49,314 nucleotides of DNA from an uncultured Kiloniella sp. (GCF_937128705.1 NZ_CAKZMP010000081.1:1-49314); one strand, 5' to 3'. Shown: positions 1 to 12,602, counted from the stretch's first letter. The notes: a model not told the origin generated them from the sequence alone. A program made the numbers and translations.

Positions 1-743
1 GACGCAAAAAAGGCTGTCACAGGTGTTGGTGCACCTTCGTACACATCCGGTGTCCACATATGGAATGGTACTGCAGAAATTTTGAACGCGATAGCAGCAC
101 AAACAAAAACCAGCCCGACAACAAGACCAACTTGTGGAGACTGATCACCAGCAGCAAGGCCAGAAATAACAGTTCCCAGCGTGTCAAAGTCTGTGGTTCC
201 AGTAAATCCATAGATCATGGAACAACCGTATAACAACATCCCCGAAGACAAGGCACCGAGCACAAAGTACTTCAAGCCAGCTTCTGAAGAACGCAGGTTC
301 TCACGGCGAATGGCTGCAATGACATAAAGTGCCAAGCTTTGAAGTTCCAGACCGACATATAGTGACATCAAGTCATTTGACGAGATCATCATCATCATGC
401 CGAGCGTCGCCAAGACCATCAGCACAGGAATTTCAAACCTTGCCATGCCTTCACGTTCAACGAAGCGCTGGGTCATCAAAATACCAAAGCCAGATGCCGT
501 CAAAGCAACAAGCTTCATATAGTTCGCATAGGCATCAACAACAAAGAGGCCACCGAATGCTAAACCTTGTTTTTGACCGCCAAAGAAGATCAGGCCGAAA
601 GCGACAGCAATGACAGCAACCGACAAAGCCGAAACAAAACCAGCTGTTTTATTGCCCGCATAAGCTCCGTAAAGCAGCAGCACCGTTGCAGAACATGCCA
701 GGAAAATCTCGGGCAATGCCATTGATAGATCTGTTGTGATCAT
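1..743 (-). CDS. nuoN: NADH-quinone oxidoreductase subunit N, C-terminus outside window
   Basis: This is an antiporter-like membrane subunit of complex I that takes part in proton translocation in the inner membrane. The frame is open from an ATG at 743 to the left edge, about 247 codons, so roughly the second half is missing. The visible part begins MITTDLSMALPEIFLACSA, is strongly hydrophobic, and contains the NuoN-type stretch HMWTPDVYEGAPTPVTAFFA next to the edge. A Shine-Dalgarno GAGGGG lies about 9 bases before the ATG, and the gene follows nuoM by 13 bases, so it is the last visible gene of the operon. No anomaly is seen in the visible part. Confidence 0.95.
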   Translation of the reverse strand, partial: MITTDLSMALPEIFLACSATVLLLYGAYAGNKTAGFVSALSVAVIAVAFGLIFFGGQKQGLAFGGLFVVDAYANYMKLVALTASGFGILMTQRFVEREGMARFEIPVLMVLATLGMMMMISSNDLMSLYVGLELQSLALYVIAAIRRENLRSSEAGLKYFVLGALSSGMLLYGCSMIYGFTGTTDFDTLGTVISGLAAGDQSPQVGLVVGLVFVCAAIAFKISAVPFHMWTPDVYEGAPTPVTAFFA

Positions 744-756
744 CTTGATAGCCCCT

Positions 757-2283
757 CTATTGACCAAAGACCTGCGCAAACATCGGCGCGGCGTTCGAGG
801 CTGCGATTGCAGTCTCATAGTTAGTGACAAGATTACTTACGGATGCAGACATGATATCCAGGAAGCTCGGTGGATAAATCCCCATCCACAGTGTAAGAAT
901 GATCAAAGGTGCAAAGACAGCTTTTTCTCTCCAGTTGAGATCCAGAAGTGCCTTCACATCATCTTTTTCCAGTTTCCCGAAGATTACCTTGCGATAAAGG
1001 TAAAGCATGTAGGCTGCGCCCAAGACCATACCTGTTGCAGCAAGTGCAGCAACCCATGTGTTTGCTTTAAACGCCCCGACCAAAACAAGGAATTCGCCAA
1101 CAAAACCACCTGTTCCTGGCAAGCCGACTGACGCAAGCATAAAGACCATGAACATCAGGGCATAGACAGGCATCCTGTCCACAACGCCACCATACGCCGC
1201 AATCATACGTGTATGCATACGGTCATAAATAACGCCAACACAAAGGAAGAGTGCCGCAGAAACAACACCATGTGACAGCATCTGATAAATTGCGCCTTCG
1301 ATACCTTGTTGGTTCGCGGCAAAGATACCGATTGTCACATAGCCCATATGTGCAACAGAAGAATAAGCAATCAGCTTTTTCATATCTTCCTGCGCCAAAG
1401 CAACAAGTGATGTATAGATCACCGCGACAATAGAAAGCGTATAAACCAAAGGTGTGAAGTATACAGAGGCTTCAGGCATCATTGGTAGCGAGAAACGCAG
1501 GAAGCCATAAGCCCCCATTTTCAACAGAACCCCGGCAAGAATAACAGATCCAGCTGTTGGGGCTTCCACGTGTGCGTCTGGCAACCACGTATGAACGGGC
1601 CACATCGGCACTTTAACCGCAAAGGAAGCAAAGAAGGCTATCCAAAGCCACTTCTGCATTTCCGACGGGAAAGTGGTTGTCATCAACGTCGTGATATCCG
1701 TTGTTCCTGCGAATGAATACATTGCCAAAATGGCAACCAGCATCAATACAGATCCTGCAAGTGTATAAAGGAACAGTTTGAAAGCCGCATAAACACGACG
1801 CGCACCGCCCCAAACACCGATGATCAGGAACATCGGGATCAACACACCTTCGAAGAAGATATAGAAGACAACAATATCAAGCGCACAGAACATGCCGACC
1901 ATCATGGTTTCAAGAATAAGGAAAGAAACCATGTATTCCTTCACACGCTTGTTCACAGCACCCCATGAAGAGATAATGCAAATTGGCGTCAGAAGTGTTG
2001 AAAGCAGAACAAAGAGAACAGAGATACCATCGACGCCCATACGATAAGACAGGCCAAGCGAAGGCATCCATTCAACTTCTTCCACAAACTGGAACTCGGC
2101 AGTTCCGCGTTCAAACCCAGTCCAGAGAAGAAGAGAAACCGCAAACGTCACCCCGGATACCCAAAGGGCAACCCAGCGTGAGTTTTTAGCAACGGCCTCT
2201 TCATTATCCCCCCGGATAAGAAGAATGATAAGCGCACCCAACAAAGGGGCAAAGGTCACAATTGAGAGAATATGATCTTGCAT
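757..2283 (-). CDS. nuoM: NADH-quinone oxidoreductase subunit M
   Basis: This is an antiporter-like, proton-translocating membrane subunit of complex I. I place the start at the ATG at 2283 ([18 protein letters not shown], 508 residues) rather than an in-frame start 11 codons upstream: AAGGG, overlapping the nuoL stop, lies just before this ATG, and the shorter form leaves a 5-base gap instead of an overlap. The protein is hydrophobic throughout, with about 14 likely membrane helices. The family core [17 protein letters not shown] is present, as is the helix Lys in the [10 protein letters not shown] segment. Length is normal for NuoM. It lies between nuoL and nuoN and is probably translated with both from one mRNA. 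Confidence 0.96.
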   Translation of the reverse strand: MQDHILSIVTFAPLLGALIILLIRGDNEEAVAKNSRWVALWVSGVTFAVSLLLWTGFERGTAEFQFVEEVEWMPSLGLSYRMGVDGISVLFVLLSTLLTPICIISSWGAVNKRVKEYMVSFLILETMMVGMFCALDIVVFYIFFEGVLIPMFLIIGVWGGARRVYAAFKLFLYTLAGSVLMLVAILAMYSFAGTTDITTLMTTTFPSEMQKWLWIAFFASFAVKVPMWPVHTWLPDAHVEAPTAGSVILAGVLLKMGAYGFLRFSLPMMPEASVYFTPLVYTLSIVAVIYTSLVALAQEDMKKLIAYSSVAHMGYVTIGIFAANQQGIEGAIYQMLSHGVVSAALFLCVGVIYDRMHTRMIAAYGGVVDRMPVYALMFMVFMLASVGLPGTGGFVGEFLVLVGAFKANTWVAALAATGMVLGAAYMLYLYRKVIFGKLEKDDVKALLDLNWREKAVFAPLIILTLWMGIYPPSFLDIMSASVSNLVTNYETAIAASNAAPMFAQVFGQ

Positions 2284-2288
2284 AGCCC

Positions 2289-4220
2289 TTAACCTGCGTT
2301 GGAAACGATATACCAAGTAATCAGGGCAACGACCCCGATTAACATGGCAAATGCGTAATGATAGACATATCCGCTTTGCAGACGGCTCGCTTTACCCGCA
2401 AGAATGCGTGTAAGAGAACTCACCCCATCTGGTCCGTAAGCATCAATTACAGCACCATCCCCGGATTTCCAGAGGAAGCGGCCAATCTTGACGGCAGGAC
2501 GTACAAAGAGAAAGTCATAGAGTTCATCAAACATCCATTTTCTGTAAACAAAAGTATGGACTGGTTTGATGATTGACACGAAAGTCGCCGGAAGGCTTGG
2601 CACGAACATATAGAAGACATATGCCAGAACAATCCCGCTGATCGCTGCAATTAATGGTACAAGCTTCACCCATGTCGGAACATGGTGTGCCGCTTCAACC
2701 GTGTCATTTGCAGCTAGAACCAGAAGTGAATCACCCCAAAATTCTGTTTTAAGATCACCAACGAAGTAGTTGTATCCCAACCACCCAGCAAAGAGAGCAC
2801 CAACACCCAGAACAAGTAATGGGATCATCATCACCATTGGTGATTCGTGAACGCCCTTCATTGTGTGTTCATCCGCACGCGGATTACCATGGAAGGTCAT
2901 GATCAGCAGACGCCAGGAATAAAATGCTGTCATAAAGGCAGCAGCTGTCCCCGCCCAGAAGGCAAACATACCCTGTGTGGAATGATCAGCATAAGCAGCT
3001 TCAAGGATAAGATCTTTCGAGAAATATCCAGAAAGCGGTGGAATACCAGCCAAGGCAATTGATCCGATCCACATAAGAAGATAAGTCGCTGGAATCATTT
3101 TCCAGATACCACCCATCTTACGCATATCCTGTTCGTGATGCATCGCATGGATCACAGAACCTGCACCTAAGAACAACAGCGCTTTAAAGAAAGCGTGTGT
3201 CATCAGGTGGAAAATAGCACCACCATAAGCAGATACACCGATAGCAAAGAACATATAGCCAAGCTGTGAACAGGTTGAATAGGCAATCACCCGCTTGATA
3301 TCAAACTGAGTCAGACCAATTGTTGCCGCAAAGAAGGCCGTTGCGGCACCAACGTAAGTAACAACTTCCAACGCAGCAGGTGCATATTCAAACACAGGCG
3401 AGAAACGACAAAGCATGAAGATACCCGCGGTCACCATTGTCGCCGCATGAATAAGTGCAGAAACAGGCGTCGGGCCTTCCATCGCATCTGGCAGCCATGT
3501 GTGCAGACCAAGTTGAGCTGATTTGCCCATTGCACCAACAAAGAGCAGCAGACAAATAATTGTCAGGGCATGCCCTTCATAACCAAGGAATGTGAACTGA
3601 GCTGTCGATAGCCCCTCTGCCTGAGGGAAGATTTCAGCAAAGTTGACCGAACCAAAGAGAACAAAGACACCCATGATTCCAAGGGCGAAGCCAATATCAG
3701 CAACGCGGTTGACCAGAAACGCTTTCATTGCTGCCGAACAAGCCGACGCCTTTTCATACCAAAAACCAATCAGCAGGTATGACGCCAGCCCAACACCTTC
3801 CCAACCAAAGAACATCTGAACAAGATTGTCAGAAGTAACCAGCATTAACATGAAGAAGGTGAAAAGTGACAGATACGAGAAGAAACGCGTAATTGACTTG
3901 TCTTCGGACATGTAACCGATTGAATAAAGATGCACCATTGAAGAGACAACAGTTACAACAATCAGCATTACGGCTGTCAGCGTATCAATTTTCAACGCCC
4001 AAGATAATTGAAAATCACCCGAATTAATCCAGGTAAACAAATGTGTTGTCCGCGCGTTTCCATCAATGGCGACATCAAAGAAAACAACGAATGATAAAAC
4101 AGCTGATACAAGTAGTAACCCAGTGGTTAGTACTTGGGCTCCGCGATCGCCGATCCACTTGCCAAACAGGCCAGCAATAAATGAACCTAACAGAGGGAGA
4201 AAGACTATAAAGTTTTCCAT
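2289..4220 (-). CDS. nuoL: NADH-quinone oxidoreductase subunit L
   Basis: This is the largest antiporter-like subunit of complex I, located at the distal end of the membrane arm and carrying the long lateral helix near its C-terminus. The protein has 643 residues. It contains the NuoL/ND5 signatures [17 protein letters not shown] and [20 protein letters not shown], and ends in a long hydrophobic C-terminal region, as expected. The ATG at 4220 gives the typical start [20 protein letters not shown], 7 bases after the nuoK stop. Length and order (K-L-M) are standard for alphaproteobacterial nuo operons, and no frameshift is seen. Confidence 0.97.
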   Translation of the reverse strand: MENFIVFLPLLGSFIAGLFGKWIGDRGAQVLTTGLLLVSAVLSFVVFFDVAIDGNARTTHLFTWINSGDFQLSWALKIDTLTAVMLIVVTVVSSMVHLYSIGYMSEDKSITRFFSYLSLFTFFMLMLVTSDNLVQMFFGWEGVGLASYLLIGFWYEKASACSAAMKAFLVNRVADIGFALGIMGVFVLFGSVNFAEIFPQAEGLSTAQFTFLGYEGHALTIICLLLFVGAMGKSAQLGLHTWLPDAMEGPTPVSALIHAATMVTAGIFMLCRFSPVFEYAPAALEVVTYVGAATAFFAATIGLTQFDIKRVIAYSTCSQLGYMFFAIGVSAYGGAIFHLMTHAFFKALLFLGAGSVIHAMHHEQDMRKMGGIWKMIPATYLLMWIGSIALAGIPPLSGYFSKDLILEAAYADHSTQGMFAFWAGTAAAFMTAFYSWRLLIMTFHGNPRADEHTMKGVHESPMVMMIPLLVLGVGALFAGWLGYNYFVGDLKTEFWGDSLLVLAANDTVEAAHHVPTWVKLVPLIAAISGIVLAYVFYMFVPSLPATFVSIIKPVHTFVYRKWMFDELYDFLFVRPAVKIGRFLWKSGDGAVIDAYGPDGVSSLTRILAGKASRLQSGYVYHYAFAMLIGVVALITWYIVSNAG

Positions 4221-4227
4221 CGTCGGA

Positions 4228-4539
4228 TTAGCCTTTCATCATGTTGATATCTTCAACCGCGATTGACCCGCGATTACGGAAGTAGATAACCAGGATCGCC
4301 AGACCGATCGCCGCCTCAGCAGCAGCAACAGTTAAAATAAAGACGGCGAAGACCTGACCAACCAGATCACCCATATGGGTAGAGAAAGCCACAAAATTGA
4401 TGTTCACGGCCAAGAGCATAAGCTCAATAGACATCATAATAACAATGACGTTCTTTCTATTAAGAAAGATACCAAAGATGCCTAGGGTAAACAGAACAGC
4501 CGCGACAACCAGGTAATGGGCTAGACCAATTTCTAACAT
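4228..4539 (-). CDS. nuoK: NADH-quinone oxidoreductase subunit K
   Basis: This is a small three-helix membrane subunit of complex I, homologous to MrpC and ND4L. It has 103 residues, close to the usual ~101. The start [20 protein letters not shown] and the segment [17 protein letters not shown] carry the conserved membrane Glu residues (ELMLLA region and AAAEAAIG) that are important in proton transfer in this family. It sits 2 bases after nuoJ and 7 before nuoL, so it is almost certainly co-translated with them. Confidence 0.97.
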   Translation of the reverse strand: MLEIGLAHYLVVAAVLFTLGIFGIFLNRKNVIVIMMSIELMLLAVNINFVAFSTHMGDLVGQVFAVFILTVAAAEAAIGLAILVIYFRNRGSIAVEDINMMKG

Positions 4540-4541
4540 GG

Positions 4542-5156
4542 TTAGATTCCACTCCCGCTGGATACTTTTTTGATTTCAACGGACTCTTCACGACTACGGT
4601 TGATTTGATCAGAAATAACCTGTTTACGAACACCGTCACGCTGACGGAGCGTCAGAACAATTGCTCCGACCATCGCAACCAATAAGATCAAACCACAAGC
4701 TTGGAAGAGGTATGCGTATTTAGTGTAAAGCACCTGCCCCAAAGCCCGCGTGTTATGAACAGTGTCCATATCGGGAATTGGCACAGCCGCCGTAGCCACA
4801 ACATCAGGTGCTGTGAATGATGAAGACAAGATCACGACAAGTTCCAAAAAGAGAACCAGACCGATAGAACCGCCAATCAGCAAATATTGCTTAAAGCCCT
4901 GTCGTGCGCGCTCGATATTGATATCAAGCATCATAACAACAAAGAGGAAGAGAACTGCCACAGCCCCGACATAGACGACCACGAGGATCATCGCGAGGAA
5001 TTCAGCCCCCATCAGCACAAAAAGACCAGCCGCATTAAAGAAGCAGAGGATAAGGAACAGAACCGAATGAACCGGGTTCTTGGAAGAAATCACCATAACT
5101 GCCGAAGCAATGGCAACTGCTGCAAATAGATAGAAGACGAGCGCCTGAACGATCAT
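4542..5156 (-). CDS. nuoJ: NADH-quinone oxidoreductase subunit J
   Basis: This is the ND6-type membrane subunit of complex I, with five predicted helices in the first ~170 residues. It has 204 residues. The hallmark segment [20 protein letters not shown] (around residues 55-75) contains the family's [11 protein letters not shown] motif on the helix that links the quinone site to the proton channels. The C-terminal ~30 residues are charged ([15 protein letters not shown]) and presumably cytoplasmic. It is separated from nuoI by 73 bases, the widest gap in the operon; I see no hairpin or promoter there that I would call. Confidence 0.96.
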   Translation of the reverse strand: MIVQALVFYLFAAVAIASAVMVISSKNPVHSVLFLILCFFNAAGLFVLMGAEFLAMILVVVYVGAVAVLFLFVVMMLDINIERARQGFKQYLLIGGSIGLVLFLELVVILSSSFTAPDVVATAAVPIPDMDTVHNTRALGQVLYTKYAYLFQACGLILLVAMVGAIVLTLRQRDGVRKQVISDQINRSREESVEIKKVSSGSGI

Positions 5157-5229
5157 TTGGCTACCCTTTCTTTATAGGCCTGGTGTTGGCATATGATTTT
5201 TTTCATAAACACTTTTTTATCCCAAGCTT

Positions 5230-5718
5230 TTAGCGGTAAGGAGTATCCAACGCGATGTTCTGCGCAATTTCGGTTTCCCAACGGTCGCCATTCGCAAGCA
5301 GCTTGTCTTTATCATAGAAAAGCTCTTCACGTGTCTCAGTCGCAAACTCAAAATTTGGTCCCTCGACAATTGCGTCCACCGGGCAAGCCTCTTGGCAAAA
5401 TCCGCAATAGATACACTTCGTCATATCAATGTCATAGCGTGTTGTACGGCGACTGCCGTCATCACGCGGCTCAGCTTCGATTGTAATCGCCTGTGCCGGG
5501 CAAATAGCTTCACACAGTTTACAGGCGATACAACGCTCTTCCCCATTCGGGTAGCGGCGCAAAGCATGCTCTCCACGAAAACGGGGGCTAATTGGCCCTT
5601 TTTCGTATGGGTAGTTAAGGGTGACCTTTGGCTTAAAGAAGTACTTAAGCGTCAAGGCCATTCCGGAAAGCAGTTCGGTCAAAAGAAGACTGCGGACTGG
5701 GTTTTTCATAAAAGCCAT
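5230..5718 (-). CDS. nuoI: NADH-quinone oxidoreductase subunit I (two 4Fe-4S clusters)
   Basis: This is the peripheral-arm subunit of complex I that carries the two [4Fe-4S] clusters N6a and N6b leading electrons to the quinone site. It has 162 residues, the usual alphaproteobacterial length. Two ferredoxin motifs, [12 protein letters not shown] and [12 protein letters not shown], are about 40 residues apart and intact, and the amphipathic N-terminus [19 protein letters not shown] is family-typical. The ATG at 5718 follows GAGGACG. It lies between nuoH (56-base gap) and nuoJ. Confidence 0.97.
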   Translation of the reverse strand: MAFMKNPVRSLLLTELLSGMALTLKYFFKPKVTLNYPYEKGPISPRFRGEHALRRYPNGEERCIACKLCEAICPAQAITIEAEPRDDGSRRTTRYDIDMTKCIYCGFCQEACPVDAIVEGPNFEFATETREELFYDKDKLLANGDRWETEIAQNIALDTPYR

Positions 5719-5774
5719 CGTCCTCTATCTCTCCATATTTCTTTTTATTATTTTCTTTTCCATCACCAGATCTC

Positions 5775-6806
5775 CTATTGAGCCACTGGTAACAGGTCAA
5801 AACCAACCAGTACCCCAGCCGTCAGGAATACCCATAACAGGGAAAACGGCAGGAAGACTTTCCATCCCAAACGCATCAGTTGGTCATAACGGAAGCGCGG
5901 GAATGTGGCACGAACCCATAGGAAACAGAAAAGAACCATTGCAATCTTCAATGAGAACCAAACAGGCCCAGGTATCCAGTTCAACGGCGCAATATCCAAA
6001 GGCGGCAACCAACCACCAAGGAAAAGAATTGTAGCCATTGCACTCATCAGGATCATGTTTGCGTATTCCCCAAGGAAGAATAACGCAAAGCTCATGGAAG
6101 AATACTCAACCATGAAACCAGCCACGATTTCTGATTCACCTTCGGGTAAATCGAATGGTGAGCGGTTTGTTTCAGCGAGAATGGAAATGAAGAAGATCAC
6201 AAACATAGGCAGCAACGGGAACGCATACCAGTTCAAAAGGCCATAATTCCCTTTTTGCGCCATCACGATATCTGACAGGTTCAATGATCCTACGCACAAA
6301 AGAACCGTAACAATCACCAAGCCCATGGAAACTTCGTAGGACACCATCTGCGCCGCTGAACGAAGGGCACCAATGAAAGGATACTTCGAGTTAGAAGCCC
6401 ATCCCGCCATGATCACGCCATAAACACCCAATGATGAGATCGCGAAAAGGTAGAGAATACCAACGTTAATATCACTAACAACCAGACCTTCGCCAAAAGG
6501 AATAACGGCCCAAGCAACAAGACTAAGAATAAAGGTTAGCATTGGTGCCATAATGAAGATGATCTTGTTCGATCCCGAAGGAAGAATGGTTTCCTTCATC
6601 ATCAACTTGACCGCATCCGCAAAAGGCTGCAATGCACCAAAAGGCCCAACAACGTTTGGTCCTTTGCGAAGTTGCATCGCACCGATAACTTTACGTTCCG
6701 CCAGCGTAAGATAGGCCACCGCGATCAGCAAAGGACCGACAATTACCATAATTTGCGCAACGATCATGATCGTTGGCAGAGCGTATCCTTCCCAGAATTC
6801 AACCAT
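5775..6806 (-). CDS. nuoH: NADH-quinone oxidoreductase subunit H
   Basis: This is the ND1-type membrane subunit that forms much of the quinone-binding chamber of complex I. I prefer the ATG at 6806 ([20 protein letters not shown], 343 residues), whose first bases overlap the end of nuoG by 8. A start 12 codons upstream would lengthen the overlap and add a polar stretch unlike the family. The signatures [20 protein letters not shown] and [20 protein letters not shown] are intact, including the acidic loop residues lining the quinone tunnel. About eight helices are evident. The start choice is moderately sure; the identity is certain. Confidence 0.95.
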   Translation of the reverse strand: MVEFWEGYALPTIMIVAQIMVIVGPLLIAVAYLTLAERKVIGAMQLRKGPNVVGPFGALQPFADAVKLMMKETILPSGSNKIIFIMAPMLTFILSLVAWAVIPFGEGLVVSDINVGILYLFAISSLGVYGVIMAGWASNSKYPFIGALRSAAQMVSYEVSMGLVIVTVLLCVGSLNLSDIVMAQKGNYGLLNWYAFPLLPMFVIFFISILAETNRSPFDLPEGESEIVAGFMVEYSSMSFALFFLGEYANMILMSAMATILFLGGWLPPLDIAPLNWIPGPVWFSLKIAMVLFCFLWVRATFPRFRYDQLMRLGWKVFLPFSLLWVFLTAGVLVGFDLLPVAQ

Positions 6807-8865
6807 TTGTTCCAGTAGCTCCCTGCTCTTTACCCAGTACAAATTGCTCTGTACAGGCAGACATCGTTTCAGATGAACGGCTGATCGGATCAGTCATATA
6901 GAAATTCTTGATGTTACTTGTGAAAGGATCAGAAGATAGCTTTTCCTTGCTCTTCGCAACATCGCCCAAGCCAGTTGTTGAGACCTGATCAATTGCAGCA
7001 AAGACAGGATTAACATCGATCATTCTTTGACGCAGTTGCCCAAGGTTATCATAAGGCAGTGCCTCACCAACCTGTTCTGACAATGCGCGAAGAATAGTCC
7101 AATCTTCTCTGGCTTCACCCGGAGGGAACGTCGCAAGACGTCCCAATTGAACGCGGCCTTCTGTATTTACATAGGTGCCGTTTTTCTCGGTATAGGCCGC
7201 ACCCGGTAAAATCACATCCGCAGCCGAAGCGCCTGCATCCCCATGGTGCCCTTGATAGATCACAAAAGCATTCTTCAGCTTGGAAGTATCAATCTCGTCT
7301 GCACCTAACAGATAAACAGCTTTGATCGATCCCTTTTCAGCACCGTCAAGAATACCAGCAACATCGACACCATTTTTGCCCGGAACCAAGCCTAGATCCA
7401 GGCCAGCAACACGAGAAGCTGCCGTATGAAGAACATTGAAACCGTTCCAGTCATCCTGAACAAGACCGTATTTATCGGCAATCGCTTTTGCTTCAGCAAG
7501 AACTGCAGCACCATCATCCCGGGTCAACGCGCCCATACCAACAATAATCATTGGCTTCTTGGCGTCCTTCAGCACATCAGCAAAAGAGCTTTTACCAGAT
7601 GTAACTTCTTTCAAAGTGTCCGGGCCTGCACCTAAGTACTCATATTCATAAGTCAGATCAGCGGCTTCACCGATCATACCTACTTTAAAGCCACCTTCCA
7701 GGAAGCGTTTGCGCAACCTTGCGTTAATAAGTGCGGCTTCCCAACGTGGATTTGTTCCGACAAGAAGAACAGCGTCGGCTTCTTCAATACCAGCGATAGA
7801 GCTGTTAAAGAGATAGGTTGAACGATCATCAACGCTCAACTTGGCACCGTCCTGACGACAGTCGATATTTTCAGATCCCAGATTAGCCATGAAGTCTTTC
7901 AGAGCCACCATGGATTCTGCGTCGTTCAGATCGCCAGAAATCGCCGCAATTTCATTCCCTTTAAGAGGAGATAGTTTCCCTTTGATTGCGGCAAAAGCTT
8001 CATCCCAAGATGCCGCTTTCAACTTGCCATCAACACGGACATAGGGGCGATCAATACGCTGACGGCTCAAACCATCTGTAATGTAACGGGTTTTATCAGT
8101 GATCCACTCTTCGTTCACATCTTCATGGATACGCGGAAGAACACGAAGAACTTCACGGCCGCGAACATCAATACGAATGTTAGACCCGACAGCGTCCATC
8201 ACATCAATGGAGTTTACCTTTTTCAATTCCCAAGGACGGGCATTGAATGCATAAGGTTTGGACGTCAGCGCGCCGACAGGGCAAACATCAACCAAATTAC
8301 CGGACAGTTCAGTATTAACAGCCTTTTCCAAAGTCGTGATCTCAACATGACCACCACGATTTAAAAGGCCAACTTCTTCAATACCAGCAACCTCAGTCGA
8401 AAAACGCACGCAACGTGTACATTGAATACAGCGGGTCATGATCGTCTTGATCAATGGCCCCATGTATTTTTCAGTAACCGCACGTTTGCTTTCTTTGTAA
8501 CGTCCGTGATCAAGACCAAAGGCCATGGCCTGATCCTGAAGATCACACTCACCACCCTGATCGCAGATAGGGCAATCAAGCGGGTGATTGATCAAAAGGA
8601 ATTCCATCACCCCTTTACGGGCTTTTTGAACAACCTCGGTATCTGTCTTGATCACCATGCCTTCGCCAACCGGCATTGCACAAGATGCAATCGGTTTCGG
8701 GGCACGTTCCATTTCGACCAGACACATCCGGCAATTACCGGCGACGGAAAGACGTTCGTGGTAACAGAAACGTGGAATTTCTGCCCCCGCAAGTTCGCAT
8801 GCCTGAAGAACTGTCAGGCCGTCTGCGACTTCAATCTCTTTACCGTCAATCGTCAACTTTGGCAT
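6799..8865 (-). CDS. nuoG: NADH-quinone oxidoreductase subunit G
   Basis: This is the large iron-sulfur subunit of the peripheral arm. It has 688 residues, normal for the alphaproteobacterial and mitochondrial 75-kDa type. Domains in order are a 2Fe-2S ferredoxin domain with [20 protein letters not shown] (about residues 34-55) and a later Cys (ASCAMPV); a His/Cys-liganded 4Fe-4S region [18 protein letters not shown] (about 94-111); [10 protein letters not shown] for a further 4Fe-4S cluster (about 146-155); and a molybdopterin-oxidoreductase-like C-terminal half without catalytic metal function in this family. SD AGGAG precedes the ATG, 9 bases after the nuoF stop. Confidence 0.97.
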   Translation of the reverse strand: MPKLTIDGKEIEVADGLTVLQACELAGAEIPRFCYHERLSVAGNCRMCLVEMERAPKPIASCAMPVGEGMVIKTDTEVVQKARKGVMEFLLINHPLDCPICDQGGECDLQDQAMAFGLDHGRYKESKRAVTEKYMGPLIKTIMTRCIQCTRCVRFSTEVAGIEEVGLLNRGGHVEITTLEKAVNTELSGNLVDVCPVGALTSKPYAFNARPWELKKVNSIDVMDAVGSNIRIDVRGREVLRVLPRIHEDVNEEWITDKTRYITDGLSRQRIDRPYVRVDGKLKAASWDEAFAAIKGKLSPLKGNEIAAISGDLNDAESMVALKDFMANLGSENIDCRQDGAKLSVDDRSTYLFNSSIAGIEEADAVLLVGTNPRWEAALINARLRKRFLEGGFKVGMIGEAADLTYEYEYLGAGPDTLKEVTSGKSSFADVLKDAKKPMIIVGMGALTRDDGAAVLAEAKAIADKYGLVQDDWNGFNVLHTAASRVAGLDLGLVPGKNGVDVAGILDGAEKGSIKAVYLLGADEIDTSKLKNAFVIYQGHHGDAGASAADVILPGAAYTEKNGTYVNTEGRVQLGRLATFPPGEAREDWTILRALSEQVGEALPYDNLGQLRQRMIDVNPVFAAIDQVSTTGLGDVAKSKEKLSSDPFTSNIKNFYMTDPISRSSETMSACTEQFVLGKEQGATGTNG

Positions 8866-8874
8866 CAGTCTCTC

Positions 8875-10170
8875 CTACTCCGCTGCCTGGCGCGATTGCT
8901 TGTATTCGTTAATCCGGCGCTCTAATTCCGGACGGAAATTCCGGATCAAGCCCTGAATTGGCCAAGCTGCAGCATCACCAAGCGCACAAATTGTGTGACC
9001 TTCAACCTGCTTTGTAACATCCCAAAGCATATCGATTTCTTCAACATCAGCTTCGCCGCGAACCATGCGCTGCATAAGACGGAACATCCATCCCGTTCCT
9101 TCGCGGCATGGCGTACACTGGCCACAGCTTTCGTGTTGATAGAAATGTGAAAGTCGGCAGATAGCTTCGACAACATCGGTGGACTTGTCCATCACGATAA
9201 CCGCCGCTGTTCCCAAACCGGAACCCGCTTCGCGTAATGCATCGAAATCCATGGTCATGGTATCACACACATGCTTTGGCAGCATCGGAACGGATGATCC
9301 ACCCGGAATTACTGCAAGCAGATTATCCCAACCGCCACGAACACCACCCGCATGCTTTTCAATAAGCTCACGCAGAGGAATACTCATCGCTTCCTCTACG
9401 TTACACGGCTTGTTTACATGACCAGAGATAGAGAAAATCTTTGTCCCGGTGTTATTTTCGCGGCCAAACTGTTTCCACCAATCAGGTCCTCTGCGCAAGA
9501 TGGTCGGCGACACCGCAACTGTTTCCACATTGGTCACAGTTGTTGGACATCCATACAGACCACAGGCCGCAGGGAATGGCGGCTTCAGACGAGGTTGACC
9601 TTTTTTACCTTCCAAACTCTCCAGAAGGGCGGTTTCCTCACCACAGATATAGGCACCAGCACCACGGTGAACGTGGACATCAAATGCCCAGCCAGAACCG
9701 CAAGCATCATCACCCAGTAATCCATCAGCTCTTGCCTGCTCGATGGCAGCTTCCAAGCGCGTGGATTCTAGATAATACTCACCACGAATATAGATGTAAG
9801 CCGTATGAGCGCCCATTGCGAAACCAGCAATCAGGCAACCTTCGATAAGCGTATGTGGATCATTGCGCATGATCTCACGGTCTTTACAGGACCCCGGCTC
9901 TGACTCATCGGCATTAACAACCAGATAACTTGGACGGCTTGGATCTTCTTTCGGCATGAATGACCATTTAATGCCAGCCGGGAAACCCGCACCGCCACGA
10001 CCACGCAGGCCAGAGTCTTTCATACGATTGACGATCTCTTCACGACCGAGAGCAACCAGATCTTTAGTGTTTATCCAGATGCCGCGTTTCTTCGCGCCTT
10101 CAAGACCCCAATCGTCCTGTCCGTAAAGATTTTGGAAAATACGATCTTTATCACCTAAAAGTGGCATCAT
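8875..10170 (-). CDS. nuoF: NADH-quinone oxidoreductase subunit F (NADH/FMN site)
   Basis: This is the NADH-binding, FMN-containing subunit that accepts electrons from NADH. It has 431 residues. The FMN/NADH glycine-rich stretch [17 protein letters not shown] lies near residues 54-70, a second one ([20 protein letters not shown]) near 170-190, and the N3 4Fe-4S ligands [11 protein letters not shown] near 345-355 with the later Cys in HTICALGD. The start overlaps the nuoE stop by 4 bases (ATGA), which suggests translational coupling. All key residues are present. Confidence 0.97.
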   Translation of the reverse strand: MMPLLGDKDRIFQNLYGQDDWGLEGAKKRGIWINTKDLVALGREEIVNRMKDSGLRGRGGAGFPAGIKWSFMPKEDPSRPSYLVVNADESEPGSCKDREIMRNDPHTLIEGCLIAGFAMGAHTAYIYIRGEYYLESTRLEAAIEQARADGLLGDDACGSGWAFDVHVHRGAGAYICGEETALLESLEGKKGQPRLKPPFPAACGLYGCPTTVTNVETVAVSPTILRRGPDWWKQFGRENNTGTKIFSISGHVNKPCNVEEAMSIPLRELIEKHAGGVRGGWDNLLAVIPGGSSVPMLPKHVCDTMTMDFDALREAGSGLGTAAVIVMDKSTDVVEAICRLSHFYQHESCGQCTPCREGTGWMFRLMQRMVRGEADVEEIDMLWDVTKQVEGHTICALGDAAAWPIQGLIRNFRPELERRINEYKQSRQAAE

Positions 10171-10772
10171 TCACCCCCTTTTAGGGTTGTACGCTCACCC
10201 TCTGGCGCAGATGTAAGACGGCCAATTTGTGATCCGATTGGCACATCTTTGCCTGCGCGAAGCTCTTCGACAATTTCCATCATGCGTTCAGGGGAAAGAT
10301 CTTCGTAATACCAATCGTTGATCTGAACCATTGGCGCATTACAACACGCGCCCATACATTCAACTTCAACAACCGAGAAAAGACCATCTTCACTGACATC
10401 ACCAACCTTACTAACGCCAATTTTATCCATTGCCGCTTTCAGAATGTTGTCTGATCCGTTTAACCAGCACGGTGTTGTCCGGCAAACCTGGATAAAGTAC
10501 TTACCAACAGGTTTAAGGTTAAACATCGTGTAAAAGGTTGCAACCTCGTGTGCACGAATTGGCGCAATTTCGAGATATTCAGCAACATATTCAATTGCTT
10601 CGGGCGGTAGCCAGCCGTCGTTCTGTTTTTGCGCGATATAGAATAGACTAATGATCGCGCTGGCCTGACGGCCTTCAGGGTACTTGGCAACAATCTTTTC
10701 TGCTTCACGAAGGTTTTCTTCGGTAAACTTAAAGTCGCCTGTTTTGGCTTTTGGAAAACTACTGGTTTTCAT
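10167..10772 (-). CDS. nuoE: NADH-quinone oxidoreductase subunit E (2Fe-2S)
   Basis: This is the 24-kDa-type subunit that carries the off-pathway [2Fe-2S] cluster N1a in a thioredoxin-like fold. It has 201 residues. The four Cys ligands are in CRTTPC and [10 protein letters not shown], with the expected spacing of about 40 residues between pairs. The N-terminal helical bundle contains [20 protein letters not shown], typical of the family. It overlaps nuoD upstream and nuoF downstream by 4 bases each (ATGA type), so it is embedded in a coupled run. Length is normal for alphaproteobacteria. Confidence 0.97.
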   Translation of the reverse strand: MKTSSFPKAKTGDFKFTEENLREAEKIVAKYPEGRQASAIISLFYIAQKQNDGWLPPEAIEYVAEYLEIAPIRAHEVATFYTMFNLKPVGKYFIQVCRTTPCWLNGSDNILKAAMDKIGVSKVGDVSEDGLFSVVEVECMGACCNAPMVQINDWYYEDLSPERMMEIVEELRAGKDVPIGSQIGRLTSAPEGERTTLKGGE

Positions 10773-11947
10773 CGGTCAACCTCGCCGAAGACGATATCCA
10801 TTGAACCCAGAATAGCAACACTATCAGCCAACATGTGCCCTCGGCACATATAATCCATGGCAGCTAGGTGCGCAAATCCCGGTGCTTTGATTTTACAGCG
10901 GTACGGTTTGTTTGATCCGTCAGCGACAAGATAAACACCGAACTCCCCCTTAGGAGCTTCGACCGCAATGTAAGTTTCACCGGCAGGAACGTGGAAACCT
11001 TCTGTATAAAGTTTGAAGTGATGGATCAACGCTTCCATAGAGCGCTTCATGTCATCACGACGCGGAGGGGTAACTTTGTGATTTGGTGCAAGGACAGGCC
11101 CTTCGGGCATTTTCTCGATGCACTGCTTCATAATATGCAAGGACTGGCGCATCTCTTCGACACGAACAAGATATCTGTCGAAACAATCACCGTTCTTCCC
11201 AACTGGAATATCAAAATCCAGTTCGTCATAACAATCGTAAGGCTGTGATTTACGAAGATCCCATGCGATACCGGAACCACGGATCATGGGACCAGAAAGC
11301 CCCCAATCCATCGCTTCGTCAAAGTTCATGACACCGATATCAACGGTCCTTTGACGGAAAATTCTGTTTTCAGTCAGCAAACCTTCGAGATCGTCAATAA
11401 AGGACGGGAAATTCTCGCAAAATTCTGAAATATCAGACAGTAATCCGGCAGGAAGGTCCTGATGGACACCACCCGGACGGAAGTAAGCAGCGTGTAATCT
11501 GGCACCACAAGCACGCTCGTAGAATTCCATCAAGATTTCACGTTGTTCAAAGCCCCAAAGGATTGGTGTCATAGCACCAACATCAATCGCAAAGGTCGTG
11601 ATATTCAAAAGATGATTTAGAATACGGCCAATTTCACAATAGAGAACACGGATATACTGACCACGCTTTGGTACTTCGATATCAAGCATCTTTTCAACAG
11701 CAAGAGCAAAAACATGTTCTTGGTTCATCGGCGCGACATAATCAAGGCGGTCAAAATAAGGAATTGCCTGTAAATAGGTCTTATATTCAATAAGCTTCTC
11801 TGTTCCGCGGTGTAGCAAACCAATATGCGGGTCTGCCCGCTCAATGATCTCGCCGTCCATTTCCATAACAAGACGAAGAACACCATGCGCAGCCGGATGC
11901 TGAGGACCAAAGTTCAGCGTAAGCGGCTTAATCGTTGCTTCAGCCAT
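10769..11947 (-). CDS. nuoD: NADH-quinone oxidoreductase subunit D
   Basis: This is the 49-kDa-type subunit that forms the quinone-binding site together with NuoB. It has 392 residues, related to the large subunit of NiFe hydrogenases but without metal ligands. The N-terminal [20 protein letters not shown] motif with the quinone-site His is intact, as is the C-terminal region ending [12 protein letters not shown]. nuoC and nuoD are separate genes, as in most alphaproteobacteria and unlike the fused nuoCD of enterics. The ATG overlaps the nuoC stop by one base (TAATG). Confidence 0.97.
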   Translation of the reverse strand: MAEATIKPLTLNFGPQHPAAHGVLRLVMEMDGEIIERADPHIGLLHRGTEKLIEYKTYLQAIPYFDRLDYVAPMNQEHVFALAVEKMLDIEVPKRGQYIRVLYCEIGRILNHLLNITTFAIDVGAMTPILWGFEQREILMEFYERACGARLHAAYFRPGGVHQDLPAGLLSDISEFCENFPSFIDDLEGLLTENRIFRQRTVDIGVMNFDEAMDWGLSGPMIRGSGIAWDLRKSQPYDCYDELDFDIPVGKNGDCFDRYLVRVEEMRQSLHIMKQCIEKMPEGPVLAPNHKVTPPRRDDMKRSMEALIHHFKLYTEGFHVPAGETYIAVEAPKGEFGVYLVADGSNKPYRCKIKAPGFAHLAAMDYMCRGHMLADSVAILGSMDIVFGEVDR

Positions 11948-12576
11948 TAAGCAGCCCCCTCTTCATTTTCCTGTTCGGCCTTTTCATCCCCTGGCAGGTT
12001 CACAATACCTTCCCACGGGCTGGAGAAATCGAAGTTCCGGAATTCCTGTGTCAATTTCACAGGTTCATACACAACACGCTTTTGTGTCTCGTCATACCTG
12101 ACTTCTACATAGCCTGTAAGCGGGAAGTCTTTGCGTAGCGGATGCCCTTCGAAACCGTAATCGGTCAGTATACGACGAAGATCCGGATGGTTGGCAAAGA
12201 AAATGCCGTACATATCCCATACTTCACGTTCGTACCAGATCGCAGAACTGAAAAGCCCTGTCACGGATTCAACTGGCGTTTCATCGCTTGTTGAAAACTT
12301 GATCTTGATACGCTGATTATGGGTAAGAGATAGAAGACAGTAAACGATTTCAAAACGCTCTTCTCTGGCCGGGTAATCGACCGCAGTCAATTCCACCAGC
12401 TGCCTGAATTGACAGTTTTGATTGTCTCTTAGGAACTTTATAACCTGAAGGAGGGTATCTGACTTTGCCCAGATGACAAGTTCGTCATTTATAAGCTCAG
12501 TTCCAGTTACCGCCTCTCCCAAGGTAGTGGCGATAAAATCGCCCAAGTCCAGTAAAGCCTGATTCATATGGTTCAC
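11947..12576 (-). CDS. nuoC: NADH-quinone oxidoreductase subunit C
   Basis: This is the 30-kDa-type peripheral-arm subunit. It has 209 residues (206 if the second Met of [12 protein letters not shown] is used). The family signature around [21 protein letters not shown], followed by [41 protein letters not shown], is complete. The C-terminus is acidic ([14 protein letters not shown]). The gene lies 26 bases after nuoB and overlaps nuoD by one base. The exact Met is uncertain; the function is not. Confidence 0.96.
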   Translation of the reverse strand: MNHMNQALLDLGDFIATTLGEAVTGTELINDELVIWAKSDTLLQVIKFLRDNQNCQFRQLVELTAVDYPAREERFEIVYCLLSLTHNQRIKIKFSTSDETPVESVTGLFSSAIWYEREVWDMYGIFFANHPDLRRILTDYGFEGHPLRKDFPLTGYVEVRYDETQKRVVYEPVKLTQEFRNFDFSSPWEGIVNLPGDEKAEQENEEGAA

Positions 12577-12602
12577 CAGTATTTAGGAATGCCCGAGATA
12601 GG